From the NCBI GenBank assembly GCA_947259685.1, contig CAMYNC010000036.1:1-26158 (forward strand): a stretch of 26,158 nt of DNA. The letters are read 5' to 3'. The translations under genes were made by a program, and so were the position numbers. Under the pieces are notes generated by a model. It was given only the letters and a program-made list of their open reading frames with translations, searched no databases and was not told the origin of the DNA. Shown one piece after another: positions 1-7,430 of the stretch; the stretch's first letter is position 1; each line of letters starts with the position of its first letter. The stretch is from an uncultured Desulfuromonadales bacterium. GTDB lineage: Bacteria; Desulfobacterota; Desulfuromonadia; Desulfuromonadales; Geopsychrobacteraceae.

Positions 1-372
1 TACGTCGAAATACAATCAGGACCGTATCTTGTGCTTCCCACAGAGGATGCGTTTGACAAAGGAGAGCGGCCCATCAACCTGGATGCATCGAACATCGTTT
101 GGCTGGATTCATCGAACATCAAGTGGATCGACGGGGCTTCAACACGATCCACTACCAATCGATCTAAGGTAGCTTGTCTCTGGGGAGAACCGCAGGGCGA
201 CGAACCGAGCGGAACCCTCTTCAAGCTGCCCAAAGGGTTCACCGGAAAGATACGCAGCAGGGGGCCAACATTCCGCGCGGTCGTGATCCAAGGTCGCCCC
301 AAGTACGGGGACACGACCGAAACCAAGACCTTGGAGCAAGGCAGCTATTCCGCCTCCGCTGCGCGCCTTTGA
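1..372 (+). CDS. DUF4437-type cupin protein, 5'-partial and 3'-disrupted
   Basis: The reading frame is open from base 1, so the 5' end lies outside the window. The encoded ~123 residues read like the second cupin half of DUF4437 (ChrR-like) proteins: a stretch reading YLVLPTEDAFDKGERPIN, then NIVWLD, LWG.PQ.DEPSGTL, LPKGFTGKI, FRAVVIQGRP and TLEQGSY. These small-barrel proteins have no well-defined reaction, so no substrate is assigned. After GSY (about base 345) the usual continuation of the family is missing and the frame runs into a stop after SASAARL. From about base 347 another frame encodes part of an unrelated efflux protein, so the gene is broken by a join or rearrangement. It probably belongs with the planctomycete-like xylanase downstream. 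The family call comes from remembered motif layout, not from a search. Confidence 0.6.
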   Translation, partial: YVEIQSGPYLVLPTEDAFDKGERPINLDASNIVWLDSSNIKWIDGASTRSTTNRSKVACLWGEPQGDEPSGTLFKLPKGFTGKIRSRGPTFRAVVIQGRPKYGDTTETKTLEQGSYSASAARL

Positions 373-532
373 CGAGTGGTCGACCTGCTTGAGCCTGGCC
401 TGGGAAGTCGACGTCTGGGGACGTTATCGGCGATCGATCGCTTCGGCCGATGCCAACGTCCAAGTTGCCGTCGGTGATTACACAGCCAACTTTCGAACCA
501 ACCTCTCTGTTCACAAACGGTACAAACGGTGA
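347..532 (+). pseudogene. Fragment of a TolC/NodT-family RND efflux outer-membrane channel
   Basis: Frame 2 from about base 347 to the TGA at 530–532 encodes a peptide containing AFDEWSTCLSLAWEVDVWG followed by RYRRSIASADANVQVAV. The pattern LxWExDxWGRxRRxIxxADA is a hallmark of the outer-membrane factor of RND pumps, from the first repeat of the TolC fold. Only about 45 residues resemble the family. There is no start codon, signal peptide or lipobox upstream, and the similarity fades after about base 485, before the stop. This is therefore a gene scrap fused behind the DUF4437 fragment, not a working gene. It could be a degenerate locus or a product of mis-joining. Confidence 0.6.
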
Positions 533-1043
533 AAGGTCAGCCAGCCGACGAGCAGGCACGGCGCGAGCCCGTTTCGCGATACGGCAACAGATCGTGGCAT
601 GCTGCTGCTTTTCGGACCCGTAGGAACGCGATGCATATGCCGCCGACACACGCTCCGGCGTGAGACCAATTCGTTGCCGAGCCCAATGATGGCTTGGTTT
701 CAATCGTGTGCGAGACTCGTCCTAACGCACATCCATTTGCACCTCCGGTTAGTGGCCGCAGTAGCCCCAGTCCTAAGCGAGATCAAAGCGTTGGTGGCGT
801 GGTAAGGGTCAAAGGCGCGTAACTGGCCGTTAACAACTGGGCATTCGGGCGCTCTTTGTGCGGGCGGTTGCATCGTCCAACGCGAGTTTGGCCAACGGCT
901 TCGCTGCAGTCTTCGCGATCTATCGGACTAGATTGAGGGAAACGTGCAGCCAAGCGGTTGCATCAATTATTTCGGAGTCTGTGGCGATCCGAACATGGCC
1001 CCATCCCGAAACCGGCTGTCCACAGTAGATTGGAGGAAGACGA
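533..1043. other. 511-bp stretch with no convincing gene
   Basis: No reading frame here resembles a known protein. The frames of 60–150 codons on both strands have odd composition (rich in Arg, Ser and Cys) and no ribosome-binding sites, so they look like chance. No tRNA or convincing promoter was found. The only clear signal is the Shine-Dalgarno GGAGG at about 1032–1036 belonging to the xylanase gene that follows. Short inverted words, such as TAAC and GTTA around a 5-bp centre near 820, are too short to interpret. Confidence 0.5.
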
Positions 1044-2159
1044 ATGAAATCCGTGAATGCTATGAAGACAACCGGCTTCCTTCTCTGCACATTCCTACTC
1101 TTACTCACGTGCGCAGCGAATGTCCTTGCAGAAGAAGGTCGTCGTGCCCGCCGCAAGACGGAGCGTGCAGGCAAAACAGCAGCTGAACTACCGAAAGTTC
1201 CTGTTCCTGACGGACCGCGACTTCGCGAGCTTGCGCCGTTAGGTGGCTCCCTCCCGATGTTGGTTGGTGGTTCGATCAGTGCTCCGTTGATCGGGTCCCC
1301 CGCCGAGACGATTCTCATTCGTGAATTTCAATTCATCACGCCTGCCAACGCATTCAAGCAAACTAGTATTCACCCTGAGCCGGGTGTGTGGAATTGGAAG
1401 AAAGCGGATGCATGGGTCGACCGCTGCGAGCGGCGCGGGGAGATCATGCGATTGCACGCCTGCGTCAGTCCCCAATGTTCCGCCTGGGCCGAAGAAGACC
1501 ATCGGACGCCTGAAGAACTTCGTCAGGTAATGGAGGAGTATGTCGAAGGTATCTGCAAACGATACGGCAATCGCAAGCACGTCCGTTGGATCGACGTCGT
1601 CAACGAAACGGTTACCCGACAAGGCGAATGGTTTGGTCCGCAGGAAGGTGTTGGCAAGTGGCAGAATCCTTGGACTCAAATCGGATTCGACGAAAGCCAC
1701 ACGCTTCGGCCGCCGCTCTACATCAGGCGAGCTTTCCAGATCGCCGCGAAGCACGCTCCAGACGTCAAATTGCTGCTCAATCAGCACGGCGGCATGGAGC
1801 CCGAAGCTTGGAAGAAAGTTTGCGCGACCGTGTTGTACCTTCGTGAGCATGGTGTCCGAATCGATGGAATCGGCTGGCAGGGGCACATCGATTCCGGCTT
1901 TGAAAAAGACCCCGGAAATATGCAAAGGTTGAATCAGCTGATCACGTGGACACACGCTAGAGGACTGGAATTCCACGTGACGGAAAACACCGTCTGGATG
2001 CGAACAGGCACTTCAGCCGATTTGAAAGCGCAAGCCGAAACGTACCGTGCCATCATTCGCACGCTGCTCGATCACTGCAGAAACGGCGTCGTCACCTGGA
2101 ATGCCTGGCAGATGCGAGACACGGATACCAAACGCGCGGAACTGCGGGGCAATCTGTTC
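1044..2159 (+). CDS. Secreted GH10 endo-1,4-beta-xylanase, 3' end lost at chimeric join
   Basis: Retaining glycoside hydrolase of family 10, expected to cleave internal beta-1,4 bonds of xylan outside the cytoplasm. Residues 1–29 form a signal peptide with a hydrophobic core (FLLCTFLLLLTCAANVLA). The TIM-barrel follows: FQFITPANAFKQTSIHPEPG at about 96–115, the acid/base Glu188 in WIDVVNET, and the nucleophile candidate Glu314 in EFHVTENTVW, where a TEN replaces the usual TELD. The last native segment is VVTWNAWQMRDTDT at about 349–362 and GNLF to residue 372. The start at 1044 has GGAGG seven bases upstream; ATG 1062 is an alternative. From about base 2160 the frame stays open to 2765, but that part is only the antisense of a radical SAM gene. 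The final beta-strand and helix, and the native stop, are therefore missing. The 573-codon frame should not be read as a natural fusion. Probably planctomycete by flavour (inference). Confidence 0.8.
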
Positions 2160-2165
2160 AACCTG
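2140..2165. other. Probable chimeric junction between two organisms' DNA
   Basis: Left of this point the plus strand encodes GH10 xylanase up to about base 2159. Right of it the minus strand encodes a radical SAM protein down to about base 2143. Both genes are cut in mid-domain, and each runs in frame into the antisense of the other. The gene types and protein flavour differ on the two sides. No insertion sequence, integrase, att site or tRNA is present at the join. A mis-assembly or amplification chimera is the simplest reading; a real recombination cannot be excluded from sequence alone. Confidence 0.7.
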
Positions 2166-2780
2166 CCCATCGGCCTGATAGCTGACCTGGTAGGCGGCAG
2201 GGACATAGATCCCCGGCAACTGGGCCAGCTGCGCCAAATGTTCATCTTTGCTGACGGCGCCTTTTTTCAGCGCCGGGAGCAGTCCCGGCAGAATCGGTTC
2301 TGCCTCACCCACAGCCACCAGATCAACGATATCGGCCAGGGGTTCGGGATTCAGGAAGGCACAGACGCCACCCAGCAGGACCAGAGGCTGGTCAGCAGTG
2401 CGCTGATGGGCAAACAACGGCAATCCGGCGAGGGAAAAAATCTTTGGCAGATGGAGATAATCATTTTCGAAGGAGATCGAGAAGGCGATGAGGTCAAACT
2501 CGCCGAGGGGTCGCTGGGATTCGAGGGAGACCAGAGGGAAGCCGCTGCGTTGATGCTCGGCCAGATCATTATCATCGGGAAGAAAGACCCGCTCGCAGAG
2601 GCAATCCTCGCGCTGGTTCAGCAGGTTGTAAACACTAAGAAAACCGAGGTTGCTCATCCCCTGATGGTAGTGATTGGGGTAAACCAGGGCGATGCGGTAG
2701 CGGTTCTCCCAGGAATGAAAGACAGTTCCCGATTCAGCGTCCAGGCGCTGGGCGATATGGGTTAACAGGGTGCGCGACAT
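2143..2780 (-). CDS. Radical SAM protein of the uncharacterised TIGR03960-like type, truncated
   Basis: The first ~210 residues resemble the N-terminal part of large uncharacterised radical SAM proteins: MSRTLLTHIAQRLDAESG, then the diagnostic stretch RIALVYPNHYHQGMSNLGFL at about 31–50. After that come FDLIAFSISFENDYLHLPKI and a region with VLLGGVCAFLNPEPLADIVD and VGEAEPILPGL, like a B12-binding-type fold without a clear cofactor His. The CxxxCxxC iron-sulfur motif should lie further on and is lost, because the gene is cut at the chimeric join near 2143. ATG 2780 is preferred because it matches the family N-terminus. The frame extends to 2831, but those codons are the T tract of a terminator. 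No good Shine-Dalgarno precedes 2780. It lies downstream of ftsZ, separated by a structured region and a terminator. Confidence 0.7.
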
Positions 2781-2809
2781 GGCTGTTGTGTACCACAAAT
2801 GTCTGAAAG

Positions 2810-2841
2810 GAAAAAGAAAAAGGGGCCGCAAAAGCGGCCCC
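2810..2841 (-). terminator. Strong intrinsic terminator after ftsZ / before the radical SAM gene
   Basis: On the minus strand a perfect 8-bp stem, GGGGCCGC-TTTT-GCGGCCCC (plus 2822–2841), is followed at once by TTTTTCTTTTT (plus 2811–2821). This is a textbook Rho-independent terminator for transcripts coming from ftsZ. It lies only 30 bp upstream of the radical SAM start at 2780. It may therefore act as an attenuator for that gene, because there is little room for a separate promoter after it. Confidence 0.85.
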
Positions 2842-3047
2842 GAGTGACGAGGGAGTCGTCAGGGAAGTCATAACAACGTACAGAATGCTGTACATCTGCC
2901 GGGCGGAGAACCGGCGTAGCATCACAATGGAAATCAGACTGAATCAACCAGGCCGAAACTCATGGCATTTCGGGCAGAGTTGGACATACTTCGACCAAAG
3001 CCGATTATCAGACAGCAAGAGTGCATGCAAGCAGGGGGGCTCTTGCT
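2842..3047 (-). ncRNA. Candidate structured leader or 3'-UTR RNA between ftsZ and the radical SAM gene
   Basis: No convincing gene lies here, but inverted repeats are dense. In plus coordinates they are GCAAGAG/CTCTTGC (3015–3021 with 3040–3046), CCGAAA/TTTCGG (2953–2958 with 2968–2973), GCCGG/CCGGC (2898–2902 with 2911–2915), GTACAG/CTGTAC (2878–2883 with 2888–2893) and GACGA/TCGTC (2846–2850 with 2856–2860). They end at the 8-bp terminator hairpin. Read on the minus strand this makes about 200 nt of stem-loops ending in a terminator, as in an attenuating leader or a small RNA. I could not match it to the riboswitch classes I know (cobalamin, GEMM, fluoride, SAM were considered). A 17-codon frame (MSNSARNAMSFGLVDSV) within it lacks a ribosome-binding site. 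Confidence 0.35.
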
Positions 3048-4232
3048 TTAGTCAACCCGTCGCCGCAAAAAGGTCGGGATATCAAACTGCTCGTCGTCGC
3101 TGAAGACGTCGCGCGGCTGACTGGGCCGCTCACGCAGCTTGTGACTGGCGTAAGGATCGGCGAGCTGCTGATTTCGGATATGGGTTGGCACATCCAGATC
3201 AACCTTGCCGCTGGTCTGCGCCAGCGCCCGGGCCCGCTCCTGAACCACATCGGTGACCCGCCGCTTGTTATCGAAGCTTTCGCCGAAACCGGTCGCGATG
3301 GCAGTAATTTTGATTTTTTCGCCTAGGTTCTCGTCGATCACCAGGCCGACGATGATATTGGCGTCTTCGTGGACCTTTTCGTGGATGATCGTCGATGCCT
3401 CTTCAAATTCTTCCATGGTCATGCTGGAGGATCCGGAGATGTTGACCAGCACGCCCAGAGCACCGGAGATATCGACCTCTTCAAGCAGCGGACTGCTGAT
3501 GGCGTTGTGAGCAGCCTCGGCGGCACGTCGCTCGCCTTCCGCGATACCGATCCCCATCATCGCCATGCCGCGATTGGTCATGACCGTGCGCACATCGGCA
3601 AAGTCAACGTTGATCAGACCTTCGGTGGTGATCAGATCGGAAATCCCCTGCACCGCCTGGCGCAAGACATCGTCCGCAGGTTTAAAGGCATCGAGAATAC
3701 TGGTGTTTTTTCCGGCTAAGCCGAGCAGGCGATCATTCGGAACCACCACCAACGAATCGACCACCTCACGCAGTTCGACAATACCGGCCTCTGCGCGCTG
3801 CCGCCGCTGCTTACCTTCGCGGGAGAATGGCTTAGTGACCACTCCGACAGTCAGGGCTCCAGCATCTTTCGCCGCCTTGGCAATCACCGGCGCGGCACCA
3901 GTCCCGGTGCCACCACCCATGCCTGCAGCAACAAACACCATGTCGCAGCCTTCAAACATTTCCACCAGGCGTTGGTGGTCTTCTTCAGCCGCCTCACGAC
4001 CAAGCTCAGGATTGGCTCCAGCTCCCAGCCCCTTGGTCAGCTGCCCGCCCAGCTGAATCTTCATTGCAGCTTCGCTGCGGCGTAGCGCCTGGGCATCGGT
4101 GTTCGCGGCAATAAACTCTACACCTTCAACCTTGGAGCGGATCATGGTATTGACTGCGTTCCCGCCACCACCGCCGACTCCGATAACTTTGATCTTGGCG
4201 ATTTGATCCAAAGTATCCTCAAACTGAAACAT
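3048..4232 (-). CDS. ftsZ: Cell division protein FtsZ
   Basis: Tubulin-like GTPase that polymerises at midcell and recruits the divisome. From [10 protein letters not shown] the protein is 394 residues, normal for the family. Visible landmarks are [16 protein letters not shown] at the N-terminus, the GTP-binding tubulin signature GGGTGTGAA at 106–114, and [11 protein letters not shown] (T7-type synergy loop). A variable linker follows, then the C-terminal binding peptide DIPTFLRR, which should contact FtsA. ATG 4232 has an AGAGGGAG just upstream and matches the family start. An in-frame ATG at 4253 (MPNQEGV extension) also has GGGGAGGG at good spacing, so two start sites are possible. It is the last gene of the dcw operon, but it has an AT-rich 155-bp leader with its own promoter candidates. 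Confidence 0.97.
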   Translation of the reverse strand: MFQFEDTLDQIAKIKVIGVGGGGGNAVNTMIRSKVEGVEFIAANTDAQALRRSEAAMKIQLGGQLTKGLGAGANPELGREAAEEDHQRLVEMFEGCDMVFVAAGMGGGTGTGAAPVIAKAAKDAGALTVGVVTKPFSREGKQRRQRAEAGIVELREVVDSLVVVPNDRLLGLAGKNTSILDAFKPADDVLRQAVQGISDLITTEGLINVDFADVRTVMTNRGMAMMGIGIAEGERRAAEAAHNAISSPLLEEVDISGALGVLVNISGSSSMTMEEFEEASTIIHEKVHEDANIIVGLVIDENLGEKIKITAIATGFGESFDNKRRVTDVVQERARALAQTSGKVDLDVPTHIRNQQLADPYASHKLRERPSQPRDVFSDDEQFDIPTFLRRRVD

Positions 4233-4325
4233 GACTCCCTCTTGATTAGGCATTTTGCCCTCCCCGTTTGTGTTGCGCTAGCAGTTCTCCGCAGACCTGA
4301 TAGCTAGTTAAGTTTAATTCTGGTT

Positions 4326-4376
4326 AATTTACCATTAGTCTCATTGACTTGCAAGTAATTATAGATGAATTATACC
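4326..4376 (-). promoter_or_regulatory. Candidate ftsZ promoters with a 10-bp palindrome
   Basis: The ftsA–ftsZ gap (4233–4387) is very AT-rich compared with its neighbours. On the minus strand one candidate is TTGCAA (4349–4354), a 17-bp spacer, then TAAATT (4326–4331). A second is an extended -10, TGGTATAAT, with TATAAT at 4369–4374; another TATAAT lies at 4358–4363. A perfect palindrome ACTTGCAAGT (4347–4356) covers the first -35 and could be an operator. These are sequence matches only. Confidence 0.45.
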
Positions 4377-4387
4377 ATAATTATTTA

Positions 4388-5617
4388 TTAAAAAAACTCC
4401 CCAAACCACTCTTTCATGCGCTGTACCACACGCTCGAAAACATTCGCCTCGCCGATGCGGAAATTATGCGTCTGGGTATTCTGACTTCCGTACTTCACCA
4501 ACCCGACGCCGGTGGCGTAAATAGGTGAATTCACGACATCTATCAGGCCACCGATGTCGGTTGGATTGCCACGCCGCACCGGCAGATTAAAAACCTGTTC
4601 CGCCAGTTCCGGCATTCCCGGCAGAATTGAGCTGCCACCGGTAATGACCACCCCGGAGGCGATCAACTCACCGTAGCCGCTCTTGATAAGCTCGCGATTG
4701 ACCAACGAAAAGATTTCCTCGACCCGCGGCTCGAGGATTTCGGCCAGCAATTGGCGCGACAGGATTCGTGGTTCACGACCGCCGACCGAGGGGACTTCGA
4801 TCGTTTCATCCTTACCGACCATCGAGGTCAGACAGCAACCGTAAGCCTGCTTGATCTTTTCCGCCTCGGCCATCGGGGTTCGCAAGCCGACCGCGATATC
4901 ATTGGTCAGATGATCACCGCCGATCGACAACACCGAAGTGTGCTTGATGGCGCCTTCCGAAAAAATGGCAATATCGGAAGTCCCCCCGCCAAGATCGACC
5001 AACGCGACACCCAGCTCTTTCTCATCCGGGGAAAGAACCGCCTCGGCACTGGCTAACTGTTCGAGGACGATATCGGCGACATCGACCCCGGCCCGGTTAC
5101 AGCTTTTGACGATATTCTGTGCGCTGGCAACCGCTCCGGTGACAATATGCACCTTGGCTTCCAGGCGTACGCCGCTCATGCCGAGCGGCTCGCGGATCCC
5201 GTCCTGATCGTCAATAATGAACTCCTGGGGCAGAATGTGCAGCACCTCGCGATCCATCGGGATGGCGATCGCCTTGGCGGCATCAATAACCCGCTGCAGA
5301 TCTTCCTCGGTCACCTCGCGATTCTTGATGGCGATGACCCCTTGCGAGTTGAGGCCCTTGATATGCCCGCCAGCGATCCCGGCAAACACCGATTTGATTT
5401 CACAACCGGCCATCAGCTCAGCTTCACGGATCGCTTTCTGAATCGCTTCAACGGTGCTCTCAATGTTAATCACCACCCCTTTGCGCAAACCTTTTGACGG
5501 GCTGGTGCCAATCCCAACGATTTCCAGACCATCATCGGTCATATTGCCGACAATGCAGCAGATTTTGGTGGTCCCAATATCCAGACCTACGATCAGGTTT
5601 TCTTTTCGTGTGCTCAT
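4388..5617 (-). CDS. ftsA: Cell division protein FtsA
   Basis: Actin-like ATPase that tethers FtsZ to the membrane. From MSTRKENLIV the protein is 409 residues, the usual size. It shows the phosphate-1 loop GLDIGTTKICCIVG near the N-terminus, the inserted 1C domain with EGLRKGVV-like GLRKGVVINIEST, the DLGGGTSDIAIF phosphate-2 motif, the VVITGGSSILPG adenosine motif and a C-terminal amphipathic helix (FERVVQRMKEWFGEFF) for membrane binding. ATG 5617 is chosen because AAGGGGG stands at good spacing; the frame extends to 5665 but that would overlap ftsQ. It starts 16 nt after the ftsQ stop. Confidence 0.96.
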   Translation of the reverse strand: MSTRKENLIVGLDIGTTKICCIVGNMTDDGLEIVGIGTSPSKGLRKGVVINIESTVEAIQKAIREAELMAGCEIKSVFAGIAGGHIKGLNSQGVIAIKNREVTEEDLQRVIDAAKAIAIPMDREVLHILPQEFIIDDQDGIREPLGMSGVRLEAKVHIVTGAVASAQNIVKSCNRAGVDVADIVLEQLASAEAVLSPDEKELGVALVDLGGGTSDIAIFSEGAIKHTSVLSIGGDHLTNDIAVGLRTPMAEAEKIKQAYGCCLTSMVGKDETIEVPSVGGREPRILSRQLLAEILEPRVEEIFSLVNRELIKSGYGELIASGVVITGGSSILPGMPELAEQVFNLPVRRGNPTDIGGLIDVVNSPIYATGVGLVKYGSQNTQTHNFRIGEANVFERVVQRMKEWFGEFF

Positions 5618-5633
5618 CGATACCCCCTTGGCA

Positions 5634-6482
5634 TCAGCCTCTGGCCGCAGTTGCCGGCCGTTCAATTCGGACGATTACTTTTTCGTCAACATTCAGGTCG
5701 ATATAGTCGAGAATCGGCAATTGCGGAGACAATAACGCGTAGATCCGCTCCAACCGATCAAGTTTCTTGGCAAATTCATCCCGGCCAAGGCGGATTCTTA
5801 CGCCACCATCCAGCGTATAAAGATTCAAGCTGCCACCGGCATCCCGATGAATTTCAGAAACCTGGCCCATACCAAACATCTGGCGCTGTTTAAGATGCTG
5901 GAGCAAACTGACGACCCTTTGCAGGTCCCGCTCACTCTGCTGGTCTTGCTGTTCCAGCTTGGCCGAGTCAAACCCGGTGACCACTGGAAAATCCAATTGA
6001 TCGGCACCATCCAGTAATTTAAAGACTTCACCATGCCGATCCAGATAATAGAGGTAGCCAAGATTGATTATCGCCAGCGGTGAGCGCTCTTCAACCCGGA
6101 TAACCACCTGCTGAGGAAAAATCCGCTCGACCCGCGCGGTTTTTATCCAAGGATTTTCTGCTATTTTTCGACCGATCAGCCCCAAATCGAGATCAAAAGT
6201 GTTGATTCCCGGCTTGATATCGGAAAGCACCACAACCTGTTGCTCAGTCAATTGCTTTCCGCCTTTGGCCAAAATAGACTCAACACGAAAGAGGTCAGAT
6301 GCCATCAACAACTGAATAGAAAAAAAACCACCAACGACCAGCAGTGCACCGCTGATCGAAGCCACTGAAATCCGCAATATCCGGTGCAGCAGTTTCCGCA
6401 GTTTCAGCGGTTGCTTTTTCTTTTTGGTCCGATTATGCCGAACCTTGGTTTGGTTTTGCTGCTGTCGTTTTAAATCACGCAT
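5634..6482 (-). CDS. ftsQ: Cell division protein FtsQ
   Basis: Bitopic divisome protein that links early and late division proteins. The 282 residues show a short, strongly basic cytoplasmic tail (TKKKKQPLKLRK). A single membrane segment at about residues 38–60 (ISVASISGALLVVGGFFSI) follows. The periplasmic POTRA domain comes next (FRVESILAKGGKQLTEQQVV, IKPGINTFDLDL, NPWIKTARVERIFPQQVVIR, VEERSPLAII), then the FtsQ-type domain with YYLDRHGEVFKLL. A weak AAGAG precedes the ATG. It starts 12 nt after the ddl stop, in the canonical order ddl-ftsQ-ftsA. Confidence 0.93.
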   Translation of the reverse strand: MRDLKRQQQNQTKVRHNRTKKKKQPLKLRKLLHRILRISVASISGALLVVGGFFSIQLLMASDLFRVESILAKGGKQLTEQQVVVLSDIKPGINTFDLDLGLIGRKIAENPWIKTARVERIFPQQVVIRVEERSPLAIINLGYLYYLDRHGEVFKLLDGADQLDFPVVTGFDSAKLEQQDQQSERDLQRVVSLLQHLKQRQMFGMGQVSEIHRDAGGSLNLYTLDGGVRIRLGRDEFAKKLDRLERIYALLSPQLPILDYIDLNVDEKVIVRIERPATAARG

Positions 6483-6494
6483 CGCCGGGTTCTC

Positions 6495-7430
6495 TTATCT
6501 GTCCAGTCCAGCATCGAGCAGTATCTGCTCAACCAGCTGGTCAAAACCGATCCCAGCTTCAGCTGCGGCTTTCGGCAGCAGGCTGGTTTCAGTCATTCCT
6601 GGGATGGTATTAATCTCAATGCAATAAAACTCGCGTTCGCGCAGCATAAAATCAACCCGTGCCGCGCCCCTGCAACCGAGCGCTTTGCAGGCATCAACGG
6701 CCGCCTGCTGAACCCGCTGATAGCTGAGCGGATCGATAGGAGCAGGTAGCAGATACTCAGTTTCGCCAGCAGTGTATTTAGCCTGATAGTCGTAAAAGCC
6801 ACTCTTCGGCACGATCTGAATAATCGGCAAGGCCTGTCCGTTCAGCACCGAAACGGTTAATTCAACGCCATCGATATAATCTTCCACCAGCACCGTGCCG
6901 TCGAGAGCAGCTGCGGTATCGATCCCGTGACGCAAAGCTTCACGGCTGCGAGCGATAGTAATGCCGATGGTCGATCCCTCACGCGAGGGTTTGACGATCA
7001 GCGGCAGATGCTTACAGCGTTGAAACAGCTTTTCTGCGGAATCGCCGGGACGGATGAAATCGTAACCCGGGGTCGGCAATTCGTGATACAGCAGCATCTG
7101 TTTGGTAACAACCTTGTCGATGGCCATACTTGAGGCCAGTACTCCGCTGCCGGTATAGGGGATCTGCAGCATTTCCAGCAACCCCTGCACCCGACCATCC
7201 TCACCAAAGCGACCGTGCAGAGCAATAAAAGCCAACTCAATTTTGGCCGCTGTCAACTGTGCCGCCAAGTCGGTTCCAGCATCGATGCCTACCGCCTGGT
7301 AGCCGAGCCGTTCGATGGCTTGCAGGACGGCCTGACCGGTGCGCAAGGAAATTTCCCGCTCGGCCGAAAGGCCTCCCAGCAAAACGCCGATATTTTTAGT
7401 TTTCAGCTCTTCCCGAGTGAAAAGACTCAC
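6495..7430 (-). CDS. ddl: D-alanine--D-alanine ligase
   Basis: ATP-grasp enzyme making the D-Ala-D-Ala dipeptide that MurF adds to the peptidoglycan precursor. The 311 residues are typical. The N-terminal domain has [19 protein letters not shown], then [20 protein letters not shown] with [15 protein letters not shown]. The ATP-grasp fold shows [21 protein letters not shown] and the metal-binding end [20 protein letters not shown]. The start codon is GTG at 7430, overlapping the murC stop as GTGA, so translation is probably coupled. In related clusters murB sits between murC and ddl; here it is missing. Confidence 0.95.
   Translation of the reverse strand: MSLFTREELKTKNIGVLLGGLSAEREISLRTGQAVLQAIERLGYQAVGIDAGTDLAAQLTAAKIELAFIALHGRFGEDGRVQGLLEMLQIPYTGSGVLASSMAIDKVVTKQMLLYHELPTPGYDFIRPGDSAEKLFQRCKHLPLIVKPSREGSTIGITIARSREALRHGIDTAAALDGTVLVEDYIDGVELTVSVLNGQALPIIQIVPKSGFYDYQAKYTAGETEYLLPAPIDPLSYQRVQQAAVDACKALGCRGAARVDFMLREREFYCIEINTIPGMTETSLLPKAAAEAGIGFDQLVEQILLDAGLDR

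Noticed and set aside
815..900. Integron attC-like words (TAAC, GTTA) near the left end
   Set aside because: The words are short, do not form the two-box imperfect hairpin of an attC site, and no integrase is present.
2160..2765. C-terminal 'extension' of the xylanase as a novel fused domain
   Set aside because: It is exactly the antisense of a recognisable radical SAM coding sequence, so it is an artefact of the join.
3015..3046. GCAAGAG/CTCTTGC hairpin as a terminator right after ftsZ
   Set aside because: The loop is 18 nt and no T tract follows on the minus strand; the strong terminator is at 2810–2841.
2885..3103. 72-codon plus-strand frame in the ftsZ–radical SAM spacer
   Set aside because: It runs into the ftsZ antisense, lacks a ribosome-binding site, and the composition is not protein-like; the spacer is better explained by RNA structure.
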